62,000 bases of DNA from Neocallimastix lanati (nom. inval.). Taxonomy: Eukaryota > Neocallimastigomycota > Neocallimastigomycetes > Neocallimastigales > Neocallimastigaceae. The stretch is taken from contig JACVTC010000013.1 in assembly GCA_016946835.1 (NCBI GenBank), forward strand, positions 1,752,501-1,814,500. The letters run 5' to 3'. Made by a program: the position numbers and the translations under genes. Numbering within the stretch: the first letter of the stretch is position 1; each line of letters begins with the position of its first letter. Below, in pieces: positions 37,104 through 49,854 of this stretch. Under the pieces are notes generated by a model. The model ran no database searches, was not told the DNA's origin, and saw nothing but the letters and a program-made list of their open reading frames with translations.

Positions 37104-38626
37104 AATAAATAAATAAATTAAATAAAAAATAAAAATAAAAATAAAAATAAAATATATTTAATGTATTTATTCCAAAATATTTGTGAGACAGGATTAAAAA
37201 TTTTCTTTTAAAATTTTTATTTAAGATAATTTTATTTTTAATTACATGTTAAAATTTTATGCTGATTTAAAATTTTAAAGAAAATATAAAAAATAAAATT
37301 TAATTTAAAATATATGGTAAATGAATTATTCCTTTTTTTTTTTTTTTAAATTATATATTAAATAAATATCAAAAATATAATATATGAATTATATATTATA
37401 TATTATATGTTTATTGTAATATGTTTAATTATTCATGTTGATTTGGTTATATCAAATCATTATTATTCATAATATATATATAATATATGGGCAAAATACT
37501 TTATATTATAATTTAATTATTCATATTAATTTAGTTATGTCAAATCATTATAATTCATAATATATATGTAATATATGGACAAAATTTTTTATATTATAAT
37601 TTATTCATTCATGTTGATTTGGTTATGTCAAATCATTATTATTCATAACCTATAGTATCATATATAATTTATATATTAATTTATATGTTAATAAAAAATA
37701 ATAAAAATAATTAAATTTAATATATATAAATTAATATTTATCATATTAAAAGTGGCTAAAGATAAATCAATAAAAAAAATATAACTAATAAAGATCGAAT
37801 ATTGTGAAAATTCTTTTTTTTTTTTTTTTGTTTTATTTTAAATCTTTTTGTAAAATATAACAAAAAATATATATATATCGATATATATATTTTCTTTATT
37901 ATATGAAATTACTAATTAATAATAATTTATATATTATATAATAAATATATTTATACATTTCATTTTTGAAATAATAAAACTATTATAATCATGAATGGTG
38001 ACATGAAATCTCATAAAAGTTTAATACGAAAATTCATAATAAATTACTAAGAAATAATAAAAATAAAATAAAATAATAACCAATAAAATTATTAAAAGAA
38101 TATAGATTATTTATTATACAGAGATATTAAAAATTCATTAAACATATATCTGTAAAAAATATATAATATAAAATATAATAAAAAAAAATGTTTATATATA
38201 TAGCTATTAATAAAAAAAAAAAAATTCATTTATAATTTTACTAATTCATTCTTTAATTATATATACATATATGATTTTATTTTTATTTTTACTTTCATTT
38301 TTATTGTTTTATATATATATATTCTTTTTTTTTTTTTTTAATATTTTTTTATAATAAATTTAATTTATTTTAATTTTATTTAGTTAATAATAATAATTTT
38401 AATTATCCCTATCAATACGAATTGTTAAAAATAAATAAATAAATAAATATAATAAAAAAAAGTATGGTATTTAAAAAAAAAAAAAAAAAAAATAATAATT
38501 AAATTATAATTGTAACAAATTTAATTTATAATGATTAATGTATATTTTTTATATAGGTTTGCTTTTCTTTCATTCTTTTAAAAAATATACTATATATGTT
38601 AAATTATATTCAAATATTTCATATAC
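35977..38626. other. AT-rich spacer upstream of the first ABCC gene
   Basis: Presumably contains its promoter, which I cannot pinpoint: TTG repeats (36001-36015) lie just upstream of the start codon. It also holds a 47-base T-run (36591-36637), an A-run (37072-37100) and a three-copy 88-bp repeat. No gene seen. Confidence 0.65.
37431..37690. repeat. 88-bp tandem repeat, 3 copies
   Basis: ATTCATGTTGATTTGGTTAT...CAAATCATTATTATTCATAA begins at 37431, 37519 and 37607 (88-bp spacing) with several substitutions among copies. Confidence 0.85.
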
Positions 38627-38976
38627 TATCTCTAATAGTAGCACGAGCTAGACAGAGTAACTTTTTTCGACCAAACACTAAAGTTACAACATGAACTTCT
38701 GATTCTAATTCATTATCAAACTCACTAATGGCTTGTTTTAAGCCTTCATTTTTGAAGTGCAACTAAAATTTCTTGATTGAAATGTTCATTGAATGTATCC
38801 ATATTGAAACGAATAGTTCCCAAGAAAAGAATTGGATTCATGCTGGTTATATACAATGAAAATTGACTGAAAGTATTTGGCAAGAATAGGATAATACTAC
38901 ATAAAGTTAAAACACTAGCAAGGAATGGAGTAATTCTAAATACAATTGAAGTTTCAACTCTTAAATAAATTAGGCT
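38627..38976 (-). pseudogene. ABCC transporter pseudogene, internally deleted fragment
   Basis: 38627-38850 aligns by eye to 32159-32384 of the first ABCC gene (the NBD2 region from the Q-loop side through the signature, e.g. GCACGAGCTAGACAGAG versus GCACGAGCAAGACAAAG). It then jumps to sequence matching about 34848-34880 and 34966-35025 (the TMD1 end), so roughly 2.4 kb and smaller pieces are missing. Frameshifts and stops are present: the signature region has TTTTTTCGACC in place of the codons for VGQRQ. It resembles the 31.8-36 kb gene more than the 43-47.6 kb gene. It lies between them on the same strand and abuts a T-run and the second Copia relic, so it is the remnant of a third tandem copy. 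Confidence 0.8.
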
Positions 38977-39018
38977 TTATAGTATGATTTAATCCTTTTT
39001 TTTTTTTTTTTTTTTTTT

Positions 39019-41321
39019 CTAAAGCTTCCTTAATACATTAAGGAACCTGTTTTCTAATTTAGTATTGTTTTCTAATTTATTTTTTTTCTGATTGTTATAA
39101 AAGTATACTCTACAACCAAAGACTTTTAGATGAGATATATCAAGAGGCTTGTTGAAGAAAACTTCATCAGGAATAAGAGAGTTGTTACCTTGATGCGGAT
39201 TTAGATTATAAAGACGACAAGTACATAAAATTGCTGAATCCAAAAAATTAATAGGAAGTTTAGCAGAAGATAAAAGAGTTTTGACGCAATTATCCAAAGT
39301 TTGATTAATGCGTTCTGCATGATCATTTTGTTGAGGACAATTTGGTAAAAAATGAATAAACTCAATACCATTATCTGAAAGATATTTGATGAGATTAGCA
39401 ATATCATATTCCCTACCGTTATCAGTTTTAAGAGTAACGATATTATAGTTGGTAGTATTTTTCATTAATTTATGAAAATGAATAAATGCGTTGCAGACAT
39501 CAGATTTATTTTTTAATAAATAAATCCAGCATTTTCTTGAGAAATCATCTAAGAATGTAACATAATAATTGAAACCATTGTATGACGTAATAAATTTTCC
39601 AACAACATCTGAATGTATTAGTTGAAATGGATGTGTTGATTTATTAATAGATGTGTAAAAAGGCTTTTTCTTCATTTTACTAATATGGTATTGAGGACAA
39701 TCCTTTTTATTATGTAAGTTTATATGCCTTTAAAACAAAATCTTGAATATTTTTATTATTGTTGAAATGTCCTAGTCTTGCATGCCATAAATCATAATCA
39801 AAGTTTATTACATTTGTATTATTGACTAAATTATAATTATTTATACTTTGAGTATTTAAAGTGAATAGGAAGTCGTCATTTGCGTGAATTTTTGAAATTA
39901 ATTTATTATTCTTATAAATTTGTAGACGATCTTTATTTTCGATATCGTCATAATCCATTATAAGAGTGTAATCTTTAACAACCAAATAATGTGTAGATAA
40001 TAAATTATTTTTAATATTATCAGCATAATAAACATTTGATTGTTCTAAAAAATTGTTGACGAAGACTTCAATGATTTTTTCCAATTTTTTTAATTTTTTC
40101 GGATTTACCATTGGGATACGTAATTGATTTATTTTTTAATATTTTTAGTGTTTTTTTTTTTAATTTCTTAATTTCATTGGTTAAATTGATAAGACATCCT
40201 GAATCAATTATCCATTCTGTATTGGCATTTTCTTTTGTGGTTTGCGTAATACTATTTACCATAATATTACCAGAGAATCCAACATTGGTATTTTTTTTCT
40301 TCAGTATCAGTAGAATTTGATTCATTTTTAATATTATTGCTATGAAATTTCCTAGTCTTTCTTCCTTTTTGTTTTCTATTATCGTTTTTTCTAGGATTAT
40401 TTTTATTTTTCCTTTTAGTATTAAAGAAACATGTGTCAGTGGTGTGTCCATCTTTATGACATATGTAGCAATAATTTTCTTTGTTCTTAATTTCATTATT
40501 TTTATTATTTGATTTTTCAGTATCAGTTTTACTGACAGCATTTACTTGGTTCTTATGAATTGGATTTTCTACTATTTTTTTTTTTTTTCATTTCTTTATA
40601 TTTTTTAATAAATATTTCCATTTCATTTCAGTAATTGAATTTTTTTAATTCACCAAAAGTTTTAAATTGAATTAAGTTTATTGGGTGAATACCTATTTTG
40701 ACAAGTTCATCAGCTGCAAACAAAATTTTAATTTCTTCATCTAACGTTGACTTGTCGAATTTATTAGCTTCCCTTTTATGAGAATCAAAAAGTGTATTTA
40801 AATTATCTAAGTATAATTTGCAGTCATTATTTTCTATCTTTAATGTTTTAATTTTTTTGTTCAATTTCATATAGCTTTGATGGACCTTACTGATCAAATC
40901 TACCTTTCAGTTCTTCAATCATTTCGAAAGCGGTTCGACAGTCAATATGAAATTTACTTGTTGGGTCATCTAAACTATTCTCAATAATAGTTTGAGTTTC
41001 GTTATCATCTTCATTTTGAGTTTCATCCATGTTCATAGGGTCTATTTTGACATTAATATATTGAACTAATTTTAACGCTGTTAAATGTCGTTTCATAGCT
41101 CTAAACCATCTTGGAAAGTTTTCAGTAGTGAGCCCAAAATTAGTGTAATTAAACACGGATTTTTTTGGTCATGTCAATGATTACAGTGTTAGTAGTGTGT
41201 TATTGTTTTACACTGTACTGACTTTAGGGGTAGAAGATGTACCTTTAATAGTAGTTTCATTTATTTCATCTTCAGTATTCTGTGATCCTTTATGATACTT
41301 TTTTTTAGATTTTACTCCCAT
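39019..41321 (-). pseudogene. Copia gag-protease-integrase, frameshifted fragments
   Basis: A likely gag start lies at 41321 (MGVKSKKKYHKGSQN), with a stop soon after. The gag body is in 41156-40887 (NFPRWFRAMKRHL) and 40897-40628, in different frames. A zinc knuckle CYICHKDGHTTDTC is readable near 40470-40430. Protease EWIIDSGC is at about 40218-40195, one frame away from the knuckle. 40111-39710 carries the pre-integrase finger WHARLGHF, and 39675-39019 the integrase core with IHSDVVG, KTDNGREY and NDHAERINQT. In the finger the second Cys pair reads CPQYH, so one zinc ligand is lost. At least four frame breaks make it non-functional. Confidence 0.85.
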
Positions 41322-41427
41322 CTTAAGAATTAAATGTTTTAACAATTTTTAATAAAATAATAATTTATTTTAAAATAAATAGATTTTAATATTTCCTTAA
41401 AGATTTATATATTCGAGTTGTCTCTTA

Positions 41428-41449
41428 GAGTCAAATGAGACTCTTAATC
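41428..41449 (-). other. Primer-binding site of the second Copia relic (tRNA-Lys anticodon arm type)
   Basis: TGAGACTCTTAATC at 41436-41449 next to the LTR start TGTT is identical to the site of the first element, and the preceding GAGTCAA is shared too. The rest of the leader differs, so the site is conserved by function. Confidence 0.65.
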
Positions 41450-41508
41450 TGTTCAAGGTTATGAATTCAGAGAACACGAAAATATGGCACACCTGGTGAT
41501 TTGTATAT

Positions 41509-41510
41509 TT

Positions 41511-41581
<71 letters not shown>

Positions 41582-41971
41582 TTTTTTATTTTTTATATAA
41601 AATACATATATTTTTATTATTATATAATCAACAATCCAATTAATAGTTTAATATTAATTAAACTATAAAATAACTATATACAAAATAAAGTTATAGCTAA
41701 TTGAAGCTTTATGAGGCGTATTATATATGTTGTTCATAATGTTCCTATGACATAATACTTAACAATAATATTTTATAATGTTCATTAAATAACAAAAAAA
41801 AATTTTCAAAAACAAAAATTAAAATAAATTCAATCATAATTTATATTAATTTATTAATTCATATTATTCATATTATCTATTAATAATATTTATTTTAATA
41901 TTTCACAGTTTCATTTTTATATAAAAATATTTATTTTATCAATAATTGTTAACCTTTTATTTAAATATCAG

Positions 41972-42046
<75 letters not shown>

Positions 42047-42450
42047 TTTTTTATTTTTTATATAAAATACATATATTTTTATTATTATATAATCAGCAAT
42101 CCAATTAATAGTTTAATTTTAATTAAACTATAAAATAACTATATACAAAATAAAGTTATAGCTAATTGAAGCTTTATGAGGCGTATTATATATGTTGTTC
42201 ATAATGTTCCTATGACATAATACTTAACAATAATATTTTATAATGTTCATTAAATAACAAAAAAAAATTTTCAAAAACAAAAATTAAAATAAATTCAATC
42301 ATAATTTATATTAATTTATTAATTCATATTATTCATATTATCTATTAATAATATTTATTTTAATATATCACAGTTTCATTTTTATATAAAAATATTTATT
42401 TTATCAATAATTGTTAACCTTTTATTTAAATATCAGTTATTTATTTATTC
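41509..42450. repeat. Tandem duplication of a ~470-bp unit, two nearly identical copies
   Basis: Each copy is a (TTTA)n tract of about 75-80 bp followed by ~390 bp of unique AT-rich sequence (from TTTTTTATTTTTTATATAAA to AAATATCAGTTATTTATTTA). I count only about three substitutions between copies (e.g. ATCAACAATCC/ATCAGCAATCC, AATATTTCAC/AATATATCAC). The 5' LTR of the Copia relic is cut off by the first (TTTA)n. Confidence 0.92.
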
Positions 42451-43036
42451 ATTTATTTATTTATTCATTTATTCATTAAATTACATTAATTTTTGCTCTT
42501 ACATATAATAGATTCACATGAAAAATAAGAATGAAAAAAATAAAAGAAAAAGAAAAAGAAAAAGAAATAAAAAAAGATGATATATAATGATAATAACAAT
42601 TATTAGTTATTAATATCATTAAATTTTCCTTTTTTTTTTTTTTTATTTTTAGATAAGTATTTAAAATATTAAAATAAATATGGTAAAAACTTTTTTTTTT
42701 TTTCTTAATTTTGTTTTTTTGTTTGCTTGTTTTATTTTATTTTTGATTTGTTTTGATTTGTTTTTGATTTGTTTTGATTTGCTTTTGTTTTTTATTAATT
42801 TATTTTATAAAATAAATTAAAAAAAAAAAAAAAAAAAAAAAATACTAATAATAATAATAATTTGCTTTTTTATAATATTACGAAAAAAAAAAAAATTTAA
42901 ATTTTAAACTTTAAATTATATTATATTATATTATATTACAGAAATAAATAGTTATTTAAATGTATTATGTTATATATTATGTATAGATGGATTTGTAATC
43001 GTTGAAATTATACTTTATTTAATTTTTTATTTTGGT
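42451..43036. other. AT-rich spacer downstream of the second ABCC gene
   Basis: Contains TTTA remnants, GAAAAA repeats (42546-42566), TTGATTTG repeats (42740-42790) and A-runs. No gene. Confidence 0.65.
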
Positions 43037-43061
43037 TTATTTGTTTGCTTTTTTTTTTTTG

Positions 43062-43092
<31 letters not shown>

Positions 43093-46000
43093 TTTTTTGT
43101 TTTTTCGTTTTTTCATTTTTTACTTTTATATTTTGTTTACTTTGTTCATTTTGTTTATTTTGTTTACCTTGTTTACCTTTTTCACCTTGTTTATTTTTTT
43201 TTAATATATTTTTATTTTCTTTATTTAACGCTAATTGACGTAATAAAGCAGCATTCACCGGTCCAGTTTCATCAACTAATTTTGAAAATTCAGTTGATGT
43301 ACATGGAACAAGTTCATCATTTTTATTAACTTCAAAAAGCAAATTCTTTGGGGTATCATATTCTAAAACTTCTCCCCTACTTAAAACTAAAATTTTATCA
43401 TAATCAATAATGGTATTCAAACGATGAGCAATGGAAAGAACAGTAACATCATGAAATTTAGTTCTTAATGCCTCTTGAATAATAGCATCCGTTTCAATAT
43501 CAACCGAAGCGGTGGCTTCATCCATAATTAAAATACGACTATTTCTAATTATAGCACGAGCAAGACATAGTAATTGTCGTTGACCAACACTAAAGTTTTC
43601 ACCATTCCCATGAACTTCAGCTTCTAATTTACCCTCTAATTCATTAACTGTTTGTTCTAACCCAGCATTTTTAAGTGCCTCCCAAATTTCTTGATTCGTA
43701 TGTTCATCGAACGGATCCATATTGAAACGAATAGTACCAGAAAAAAGAATTGGATCTTGAGGAATGATAGAAATATTCTTACGTAAATCACTTAATTTTA
43801 AATCAGTAATTGAAATATCATCAATCTTAATTGAAGAACCTTTTTCTGGTTCTACTAATCTGAAGAGAGTCATCACAATACTGGATTTACCAGCACCAGT
43901 ACGACCAACAATGCCAACTTTTTCACTAGATTCGATATCCAAATTAATGTTATGTAAAACAAGTGGGAGGTGTGGAGCATATTTCATGGTTAAATTGTTG
44001 ATTTTGATCTTACCCTGTTGTGGCCAATGCTTTGGAGCATCTAAACCCTTCTGTTCTTCCATTTCAATTTCATTGGCATAGTATAAAAGACGTTCGGCAG
44101 AATTCATATTAATTTCTACATTATTTAAGGAACGAATAACACCATTAAGACTTGAGGTCACTTGTAAAGCATAGGATAAACTTAATCCCAATAGCGATGG
44201 AGTAAGACGATCCTTTAGGAATACTCCAGCAATACCATCAAATAACACTAAGAATGAGCCTATACATTCTAATCTAACGCTCAACCATCTTTGAGCAGTG
44301 AATTGTAAAAAGGTTGGTCTATTGCTTTCATCCACTAATTCTTGATCATGCTTTATAAAACGTTCCTGTTCATTGTAAGCACGAATAGTCGACAGCCCTT
44401 GAAGTGTTTCAGTGAAATTAGCAAAAACTGGAGATCTTGTAAGAGATTCAATACGCTTAATTTCACGAGAAGTACTAATATAATAATTCTGAACAAAGAG
44501 GTAAAAAATTATGAGAGGAATAAGGGGAATACTAAAAATTGGAGCGGTATAAAGCATAAAACATAAAGTAGTTATGGTGGATGCCATATTATTAATAAAA
44601 CCTTGAATAGCTGTAAAAAGTGTACCATCAAGCGAATCTTGATCCTTAGAGAATCTATTGATTACTCTACCGAGTGGAGTAGTATCAAAGAAAGAAATTG
44701 GAGCTCGAATGACACGACTAATAGCATCTCTGTGAATTTTCTTGGAAGCTCTAAAACCATTGAATGACATAAAAATTGAGTAAAAAATACTTAAAAAAAC
44801 TTGCAAAACGTTCCAAATTACATATATAATAATGTAAGAATTAGTCTCCCATTTAAATCGATCCTCTGTCCAAAAGACTAACCACATATCATTTCCAAGC
44901 TTAGAAGCTTGCATAATTATAACAGCTATTACAATAAGAATGCCAATGGTTATACCACCAGCAGCTTTAAGATAATCTTTATAAACTTTTTTGTCAACAG
45001 AGCCAGTAGCTCTTTCTTCCTTAGTAATTAAAGATCTACCTTGTTTCTTTTCCTTTTTCCTTTTATCACTCAAAGACTCACTTATATCCATATTAATTTC
45101 ATTTGATCCAATTTTAGTTTTACTGGACCTGTCATCATTACTACTACAAAGATTCTCATCACTATCACTTATACCACCGTAGGTACGCATTAGTCTAGAG
45201 AATTCACCATTTTTTTGCACTAATTCATTATATTTACCTTGTTCTTCAATACGCCCTCCCTTCATAACAATAATATAATCTACTCTTGGTAAGACATGAA
45301 GTTGGTGTGTCACAAGAATACGAGTTTTATCAGCTAAAGCACCGTGAATACAATTATCAAATAAAGTACGACTAACATGAGCATCAACCGCCGATAATGG
45401 ATCATCCATAAGAATAATATCGCTGTTAAAATAGACTGCTCTAGCTAAATTAATTCTTTGCTTTTGACCACCAGATAAATTAATACCACGTTCACCAATT
45501 TCAGTCATATCACCATCTGGGAAAATTTCAAGATCGTGAGTAAGGGCACAGATATCAATAACTTTTTTATAATATTCTTCATGATACTCCTTTCCGAATA
45601 AAATATTATCTCTGACAGTGGCATTTTGAATCCAGGCTTGTTGAGAGCAGTAACTGAAACTACCACCATGTACAATTGTACCTTCTTCCCTCTTCATTTC
45701 TCCAATAATAGCATTAATTAAAGAAGACTTACCACTTCCAACTGCGCCAACAACCGCGGTCAATGAATTTTTCTTAATATGAATGTTAATATCATGTAAC
45801 TTGAAAGACTCTAATGGTTCATCATCCTTAATATCTTCATCTTCATTACCTCTTTTCGTAATTATTTTATCAGTACCATCATCAATACCCTTTGGTGGAT
45901 TATATATTAAAGTTTCAGAACTATTAATACTGTCTCCATCATCTTTATTTTCTTCACTTTCTGATATTTTATTTTTTGATTTTACATTTTTTGACTTCAA

Positions 46001-47590
46001 ATTTGTTGATATTTTATTTTTTAATATTTTATCATTTATTAACGTTTTATCGTTTAACTTTTTATCTTTTAATTTTTTACCTTTTACATTTTTATTTTTT
46101 AACTTTTTATTTTTTAAACTTTTATAGTTTAAATTTTTATCTATTAAATTTTTATCTATTAAATTTTTATCTGTTAAATTTTTATCTGTTAAATTTTTAT
46201 CTGTTAAATTTTTATCTGTTAAATTTTTATCTTTTAAATTTTTATCAGCTAAATTTTTATCTTTTAAAATTTTCTCACGATTCTGACCCTTCTTATTCTT
46301 TCTTTTCTCATCCTTTTCATTTTCTTTAACAATTTCCCAACTAAACTGACCATTCTTAATGGTAATAGCATACTCAGAATCTGGATCAACTTCTGGTAAA
46401 TCACCAATTTCCTTAGCATTAATAAGATTGCTTAAACGTTTGACAGAAACATAGCTATCAGCAATTTGATTAACTGTGCTTGGAAAGTTAGTTATTGGAC
46501 CACGAATCATATTGAAGAAGGCAAGTGATGAAAAAACCTTTGCAGCAGTTAATTTATTACCAGCAGCTGAATAGGCAATAAAGGTTGCAGCACTAGAAAT
46601 AAATGGAATAGAACCAAAGATAGCATGAGTATTAGCACTAATAATAATACCCTTCTTATTACTATCAATTTCTTTTTGACGAAGAGTTTGTAAAATGTTA
46701 AGGAGACTCTCTTCCCAACCAAAGAATTTTATAACTCTCATACTACCAATAATTTCTTGAGTTTTCTTTACACGTTGATCTGTCAAAATAGAGGTTCGTA
46801 CTCTACATTTTATTATATATTTCATGATAACAGCTTGAAATGGTACTACGAAAACGAAAATACCAAAACCAATTAAAGACCAATAACCTAAAGAATGAAT
46901 TAAAAGTAAAACAATAGCTATTAATTGAATTGGAGCACACCAAAAATAATGAAGACTACCAGCAAGACGTTGTAATCGATCTGTATCCGAAGAAATAAGA
47001 TTTATGATTTGACCATCACCAATAATTTGTCGAGACTTATTAGAAAGTTTTAAAGTTTTTCGGTATATGATACCGATAAGAGTAGCACGAACAGATAAGC
47101 CAACTTGACTAGAAAGATTAATATAATAATTAGCAGTTAAAGTGGAAAAAATTTGAAGTCCAAAAATGCAAAAGATATATATCCAACCCTTATAAGCTTC
47201 ATGTTCAGTAGCTTCTTTATTAGATAAATAATTTAATAATAATTCTAAAAATACTGGTGATAGAGTATCACAAGTATCTGAAAATAGCATTAATAAACCT
47301 GATGAAGCCCACTTCAAACCAAAAATTTTTACAAAAGTTTTTAATAGACCTGCCTTACCTTTACCCTTCTCGGCCTCTGTTTTATTCCATTTATCATAAA
47401 AATTTTTTTCATTGTATTGTTCGGTAAGCTTAGGTGGTAATAAATATAAATCATTTTTTTCTAAAGGTCTATGATAGCCAACTTTAAATAGTGGATTTTC
47501 CCATGAATAGGTTATCTTTGATAATATATTTGCTTTTGTAATTGGAGAAGGTTTTGGTTTTTCCGGTATTGGATATTCTTTTTTACTCAT
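43037..47590 (-). CDS. ABCC (MRP-type) ABC transporter, full-size, 1517 aa
   Basis: A single-exon paralogue of the gene at 31804-35976, with the same TMD1-NBD1-TMD2-NBD2 order and near-identical motifs. NBD1: Walker A GAVGSGKSS (about 613), LSGGQKQRINLARA (about 702), Walker B IILMDDPLSAVD. NBD2: GRTGAGKSS (about 1226), FSVGQRQLLCLARA (about 1331), ILIMDEATASVD. Site 1 is degenerate (Asp for Glu), as is usual in ABCC. The NBD1 insertion is longer, ~170 residues (about 421-590), with K/N/D-rich five-residue repeats (DKNLT). After the conserved end (GPVNAALLRQLAL) there is an extra ~60-residue tail of K, N, Q and E (GEKGKQGKQNKQ) absent from the paralogue, coded by (TTTTG)n-like DNA. Expected to export organic anions or conjugates across a membrane; the substrate cannot be told. 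Confidence 0.95.
46125..46265 (-). repeat. 15-bp coding minisatellite in the second ABCC gene
   Basis: The plus strand repeats CTGTTAAATTTTTAT and variants, encoding DKNLT, DKNLI, DKNLK and DKNLA pentapeptides about nine times in the NBD1 insertion. The period is a multiple of three, so the frame is kept when the number changes. Confidence 0.9.
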
Positions 47591-49092
47591 GTTGTATTTA
47601 ATTTTTAATTTTTTTTTTTTTTTTTTTTTTTAATACATATACATTTAATCTTTTATTTTTAAATTAGATAATATATAATACATAGATAAAAATAATCTTT
47701 TATTTTTAAATTAGATAATATATAATACATAGATAGAAATAATCTTTTATTATTAAATTGGATATTAAATTGAATATTATATAATAAATAGATAATATAT
47801 TTATTTTAAAAATACATATATGATATAAATAATTTTTTATTTTTAAATTAGATTGTAAACAATAAACAGATAAAAATAATCTTTTATTTTTAAATTAGAT
47901 ATTTTTTAATAGATAAATAAAAATAATAAATAAAATTTAAATTTGAAATTATATATTATATAAAAAATAAATATATATATATATATATTTATATAATTAT
48001 TTTTTTTTTTTTTTTTAAATTATTTTATTATTTTTTTTTTTTAAATTATTTTATTATTTTTTTTTTTTAAATTATTATATTATTTTCTTTTTTATTTTCT
48101 TTTTTTTTTTTTTTTTAATTTCTTCTTTTTTTTTTTTTTTTTTTTTTCTTACTAATATTTTTTATAATTCTTTTTTGATAAGGATGTACCTTTTTATTAT
48201 CAAAATAAAATAATAATTTTTAAATTATAATAATAATAATAATAATTTATATAATTATCTTTATAAAGTTTATAATTCAAAATATAAATAGAATATATAT
48301 AAAAATATCAATTTATTTAATAAAAAGATATTTATAACTAAAATTAAAATATTTTTTTATTTTATTATTTAACCATTCACATTTCTAATTATTGACTTTT
48401 CCCATGAACATTTTTCAATTTTGTTTATAAAAAAAAGAAAAAATTTTTTTTGGTGCTTTTATACTTTTTCTTTAATCGTTTATTATTATATATTATAAAT
48501 CTTTATTAAATATATTAAATTATTATATGTATTAGTTGAATAATCCTAATTTTGACTTGTATTTTAATATAATAGGATACTTAATACAATTTGATGTGTT
48601 TGCATTGTTTAATATATTAATATTAATTAATAATATAATTGAACTACTTAATATAAATTTTAAAGATAATATATACTATTATATCCAAATCATTTATTGA
48701 CTTAGTAAAATTGTATTTATATATATAGTTTATGATAATATATAACCAATTTTTTTATCCACTAATTTATTAAAAATATTTTCATTTTAAATTATAATTA
48801 ATCTACTAATTATTATATTACAATATTATTAATATTATTAATATATTAATACATTTGAAATATAATGAAGTAATATTTTTTTTATACCTTATTATTCCTT
48901 AATTGAAAATATAAATTGAATTGATAAAGTTAAATAATAATAAAGTATTGAATTAAATAAATACTTTGATATTTATTTAAATATTATTTAATTGTTCATT
49001 TACTTATTCCATAAATAATAGTTTTATCTAATTCATATTATTGTTTTTAGTTAATTCATACAATTTAAAGTAAATAAAATTTTGGAATCATG

Positions 49093-49123
<31 letters not shown>

Positions 49124-49850
49124 TTCTCTTCCACACACAATAAAAAATAATTTATTTTTTATTATTAACAATGTTTTTAATAGTTTAACATTTTATTTTA
49201 TATATAGAATAATGAATATTTAAAATAATATCTTTACAAAATTAAAATTTAATAATTTAACTGTTTCAATTAATCCTTTAAATATGACTATTAATGAACC
49301 CAACCTGTAATCAAGAACAACACCATTTTTAGAAAAATATATTAAAAATGTTTATAAATTATACTAATAATGATAATAATAATAATAATAATAAAATTAA
49401 TAATAAAAAAACCATGATAAAAATGAAGGAATAATAATATAAAAAAAAATAGTTATGGAATAACAGCAATAACAATAAATATAAATAAATGAATAATAAA
49501 TACATAAACAATAAAATAATAAAAAAAAAAAATTTTTTTTAAAGATGTCTATTTTAAATAATAATATTGCTTTACAATAATAATTTTATAGTTCAATTTA
49601 TAGATGTCAATAATAATATATCATGATTTCTATCTATTAATTTTAACAACTTTTTTATTGTTACTGCTATTTTTATAATGAAAAAACTAATAATAATTAA
49701 ATATTAAATAAATTTATTATATGGTATTTATTTATTTCTTTTAAAATATCTATTATTATAATCATTAATGACTACATCTTTTACATGAGGGTTTAAAAAA
49801 ACCTTTCTTCTCCACATTCTCTTTTATTAAAATTTGGAATTACTGATATT
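47591..49850. other. AT-rich spacer upstream of the second ABCC gene
   Basis: The likely promoter of the minus-strand transporter lies here, but I can define no element. Contents: T-run next to the start codon, tandem repeats (47646-47930), repeated T-run/AAATTATTTTATTA units (47998-48075), a 30-base A-run at about 49093-49121. No gene. Confidence 0.6.
47646..47930. repeat. Degenerate tandem repeat, about 46-bp unit
   Basis: TAATCTTTTATTTTTAAATTAGATAATATATAATACATAGATA occurs twice almost unchanged (about 47648 and 47694), with two or three more diverged copies towards 47930. Confidence 0.75.
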
Positions 49851-49854
49851 ATAA

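Larger units (their letters stand above)
38997..41510 (-). mobile_element. Second Ty1/Copia element, truncated relic
   Basis: From right to left it keeps part of a 5' LTR (starting at 41450; only ~60 bp before a TTTA repeat), a primer-binding site, gag, zinc knuckle, protease and most of integrase, then stops at a T-run (about 38999-39019). Reverse transcriptase, RNase H and the 3' LTR are absent. The primer site and order are as in the first element, but the gag and integrase sequences differ clearly, so it is another Copia family. Confidence 0.85.

Noticed and set aside
43032-43329. Plus-strand Phe/Cys-rich frames overlapping the end of the second ABCC gene
   Set aside because: Complement of the K/N/Q tail; hydrophobic content comes from T-runs, not from a membrane protein.
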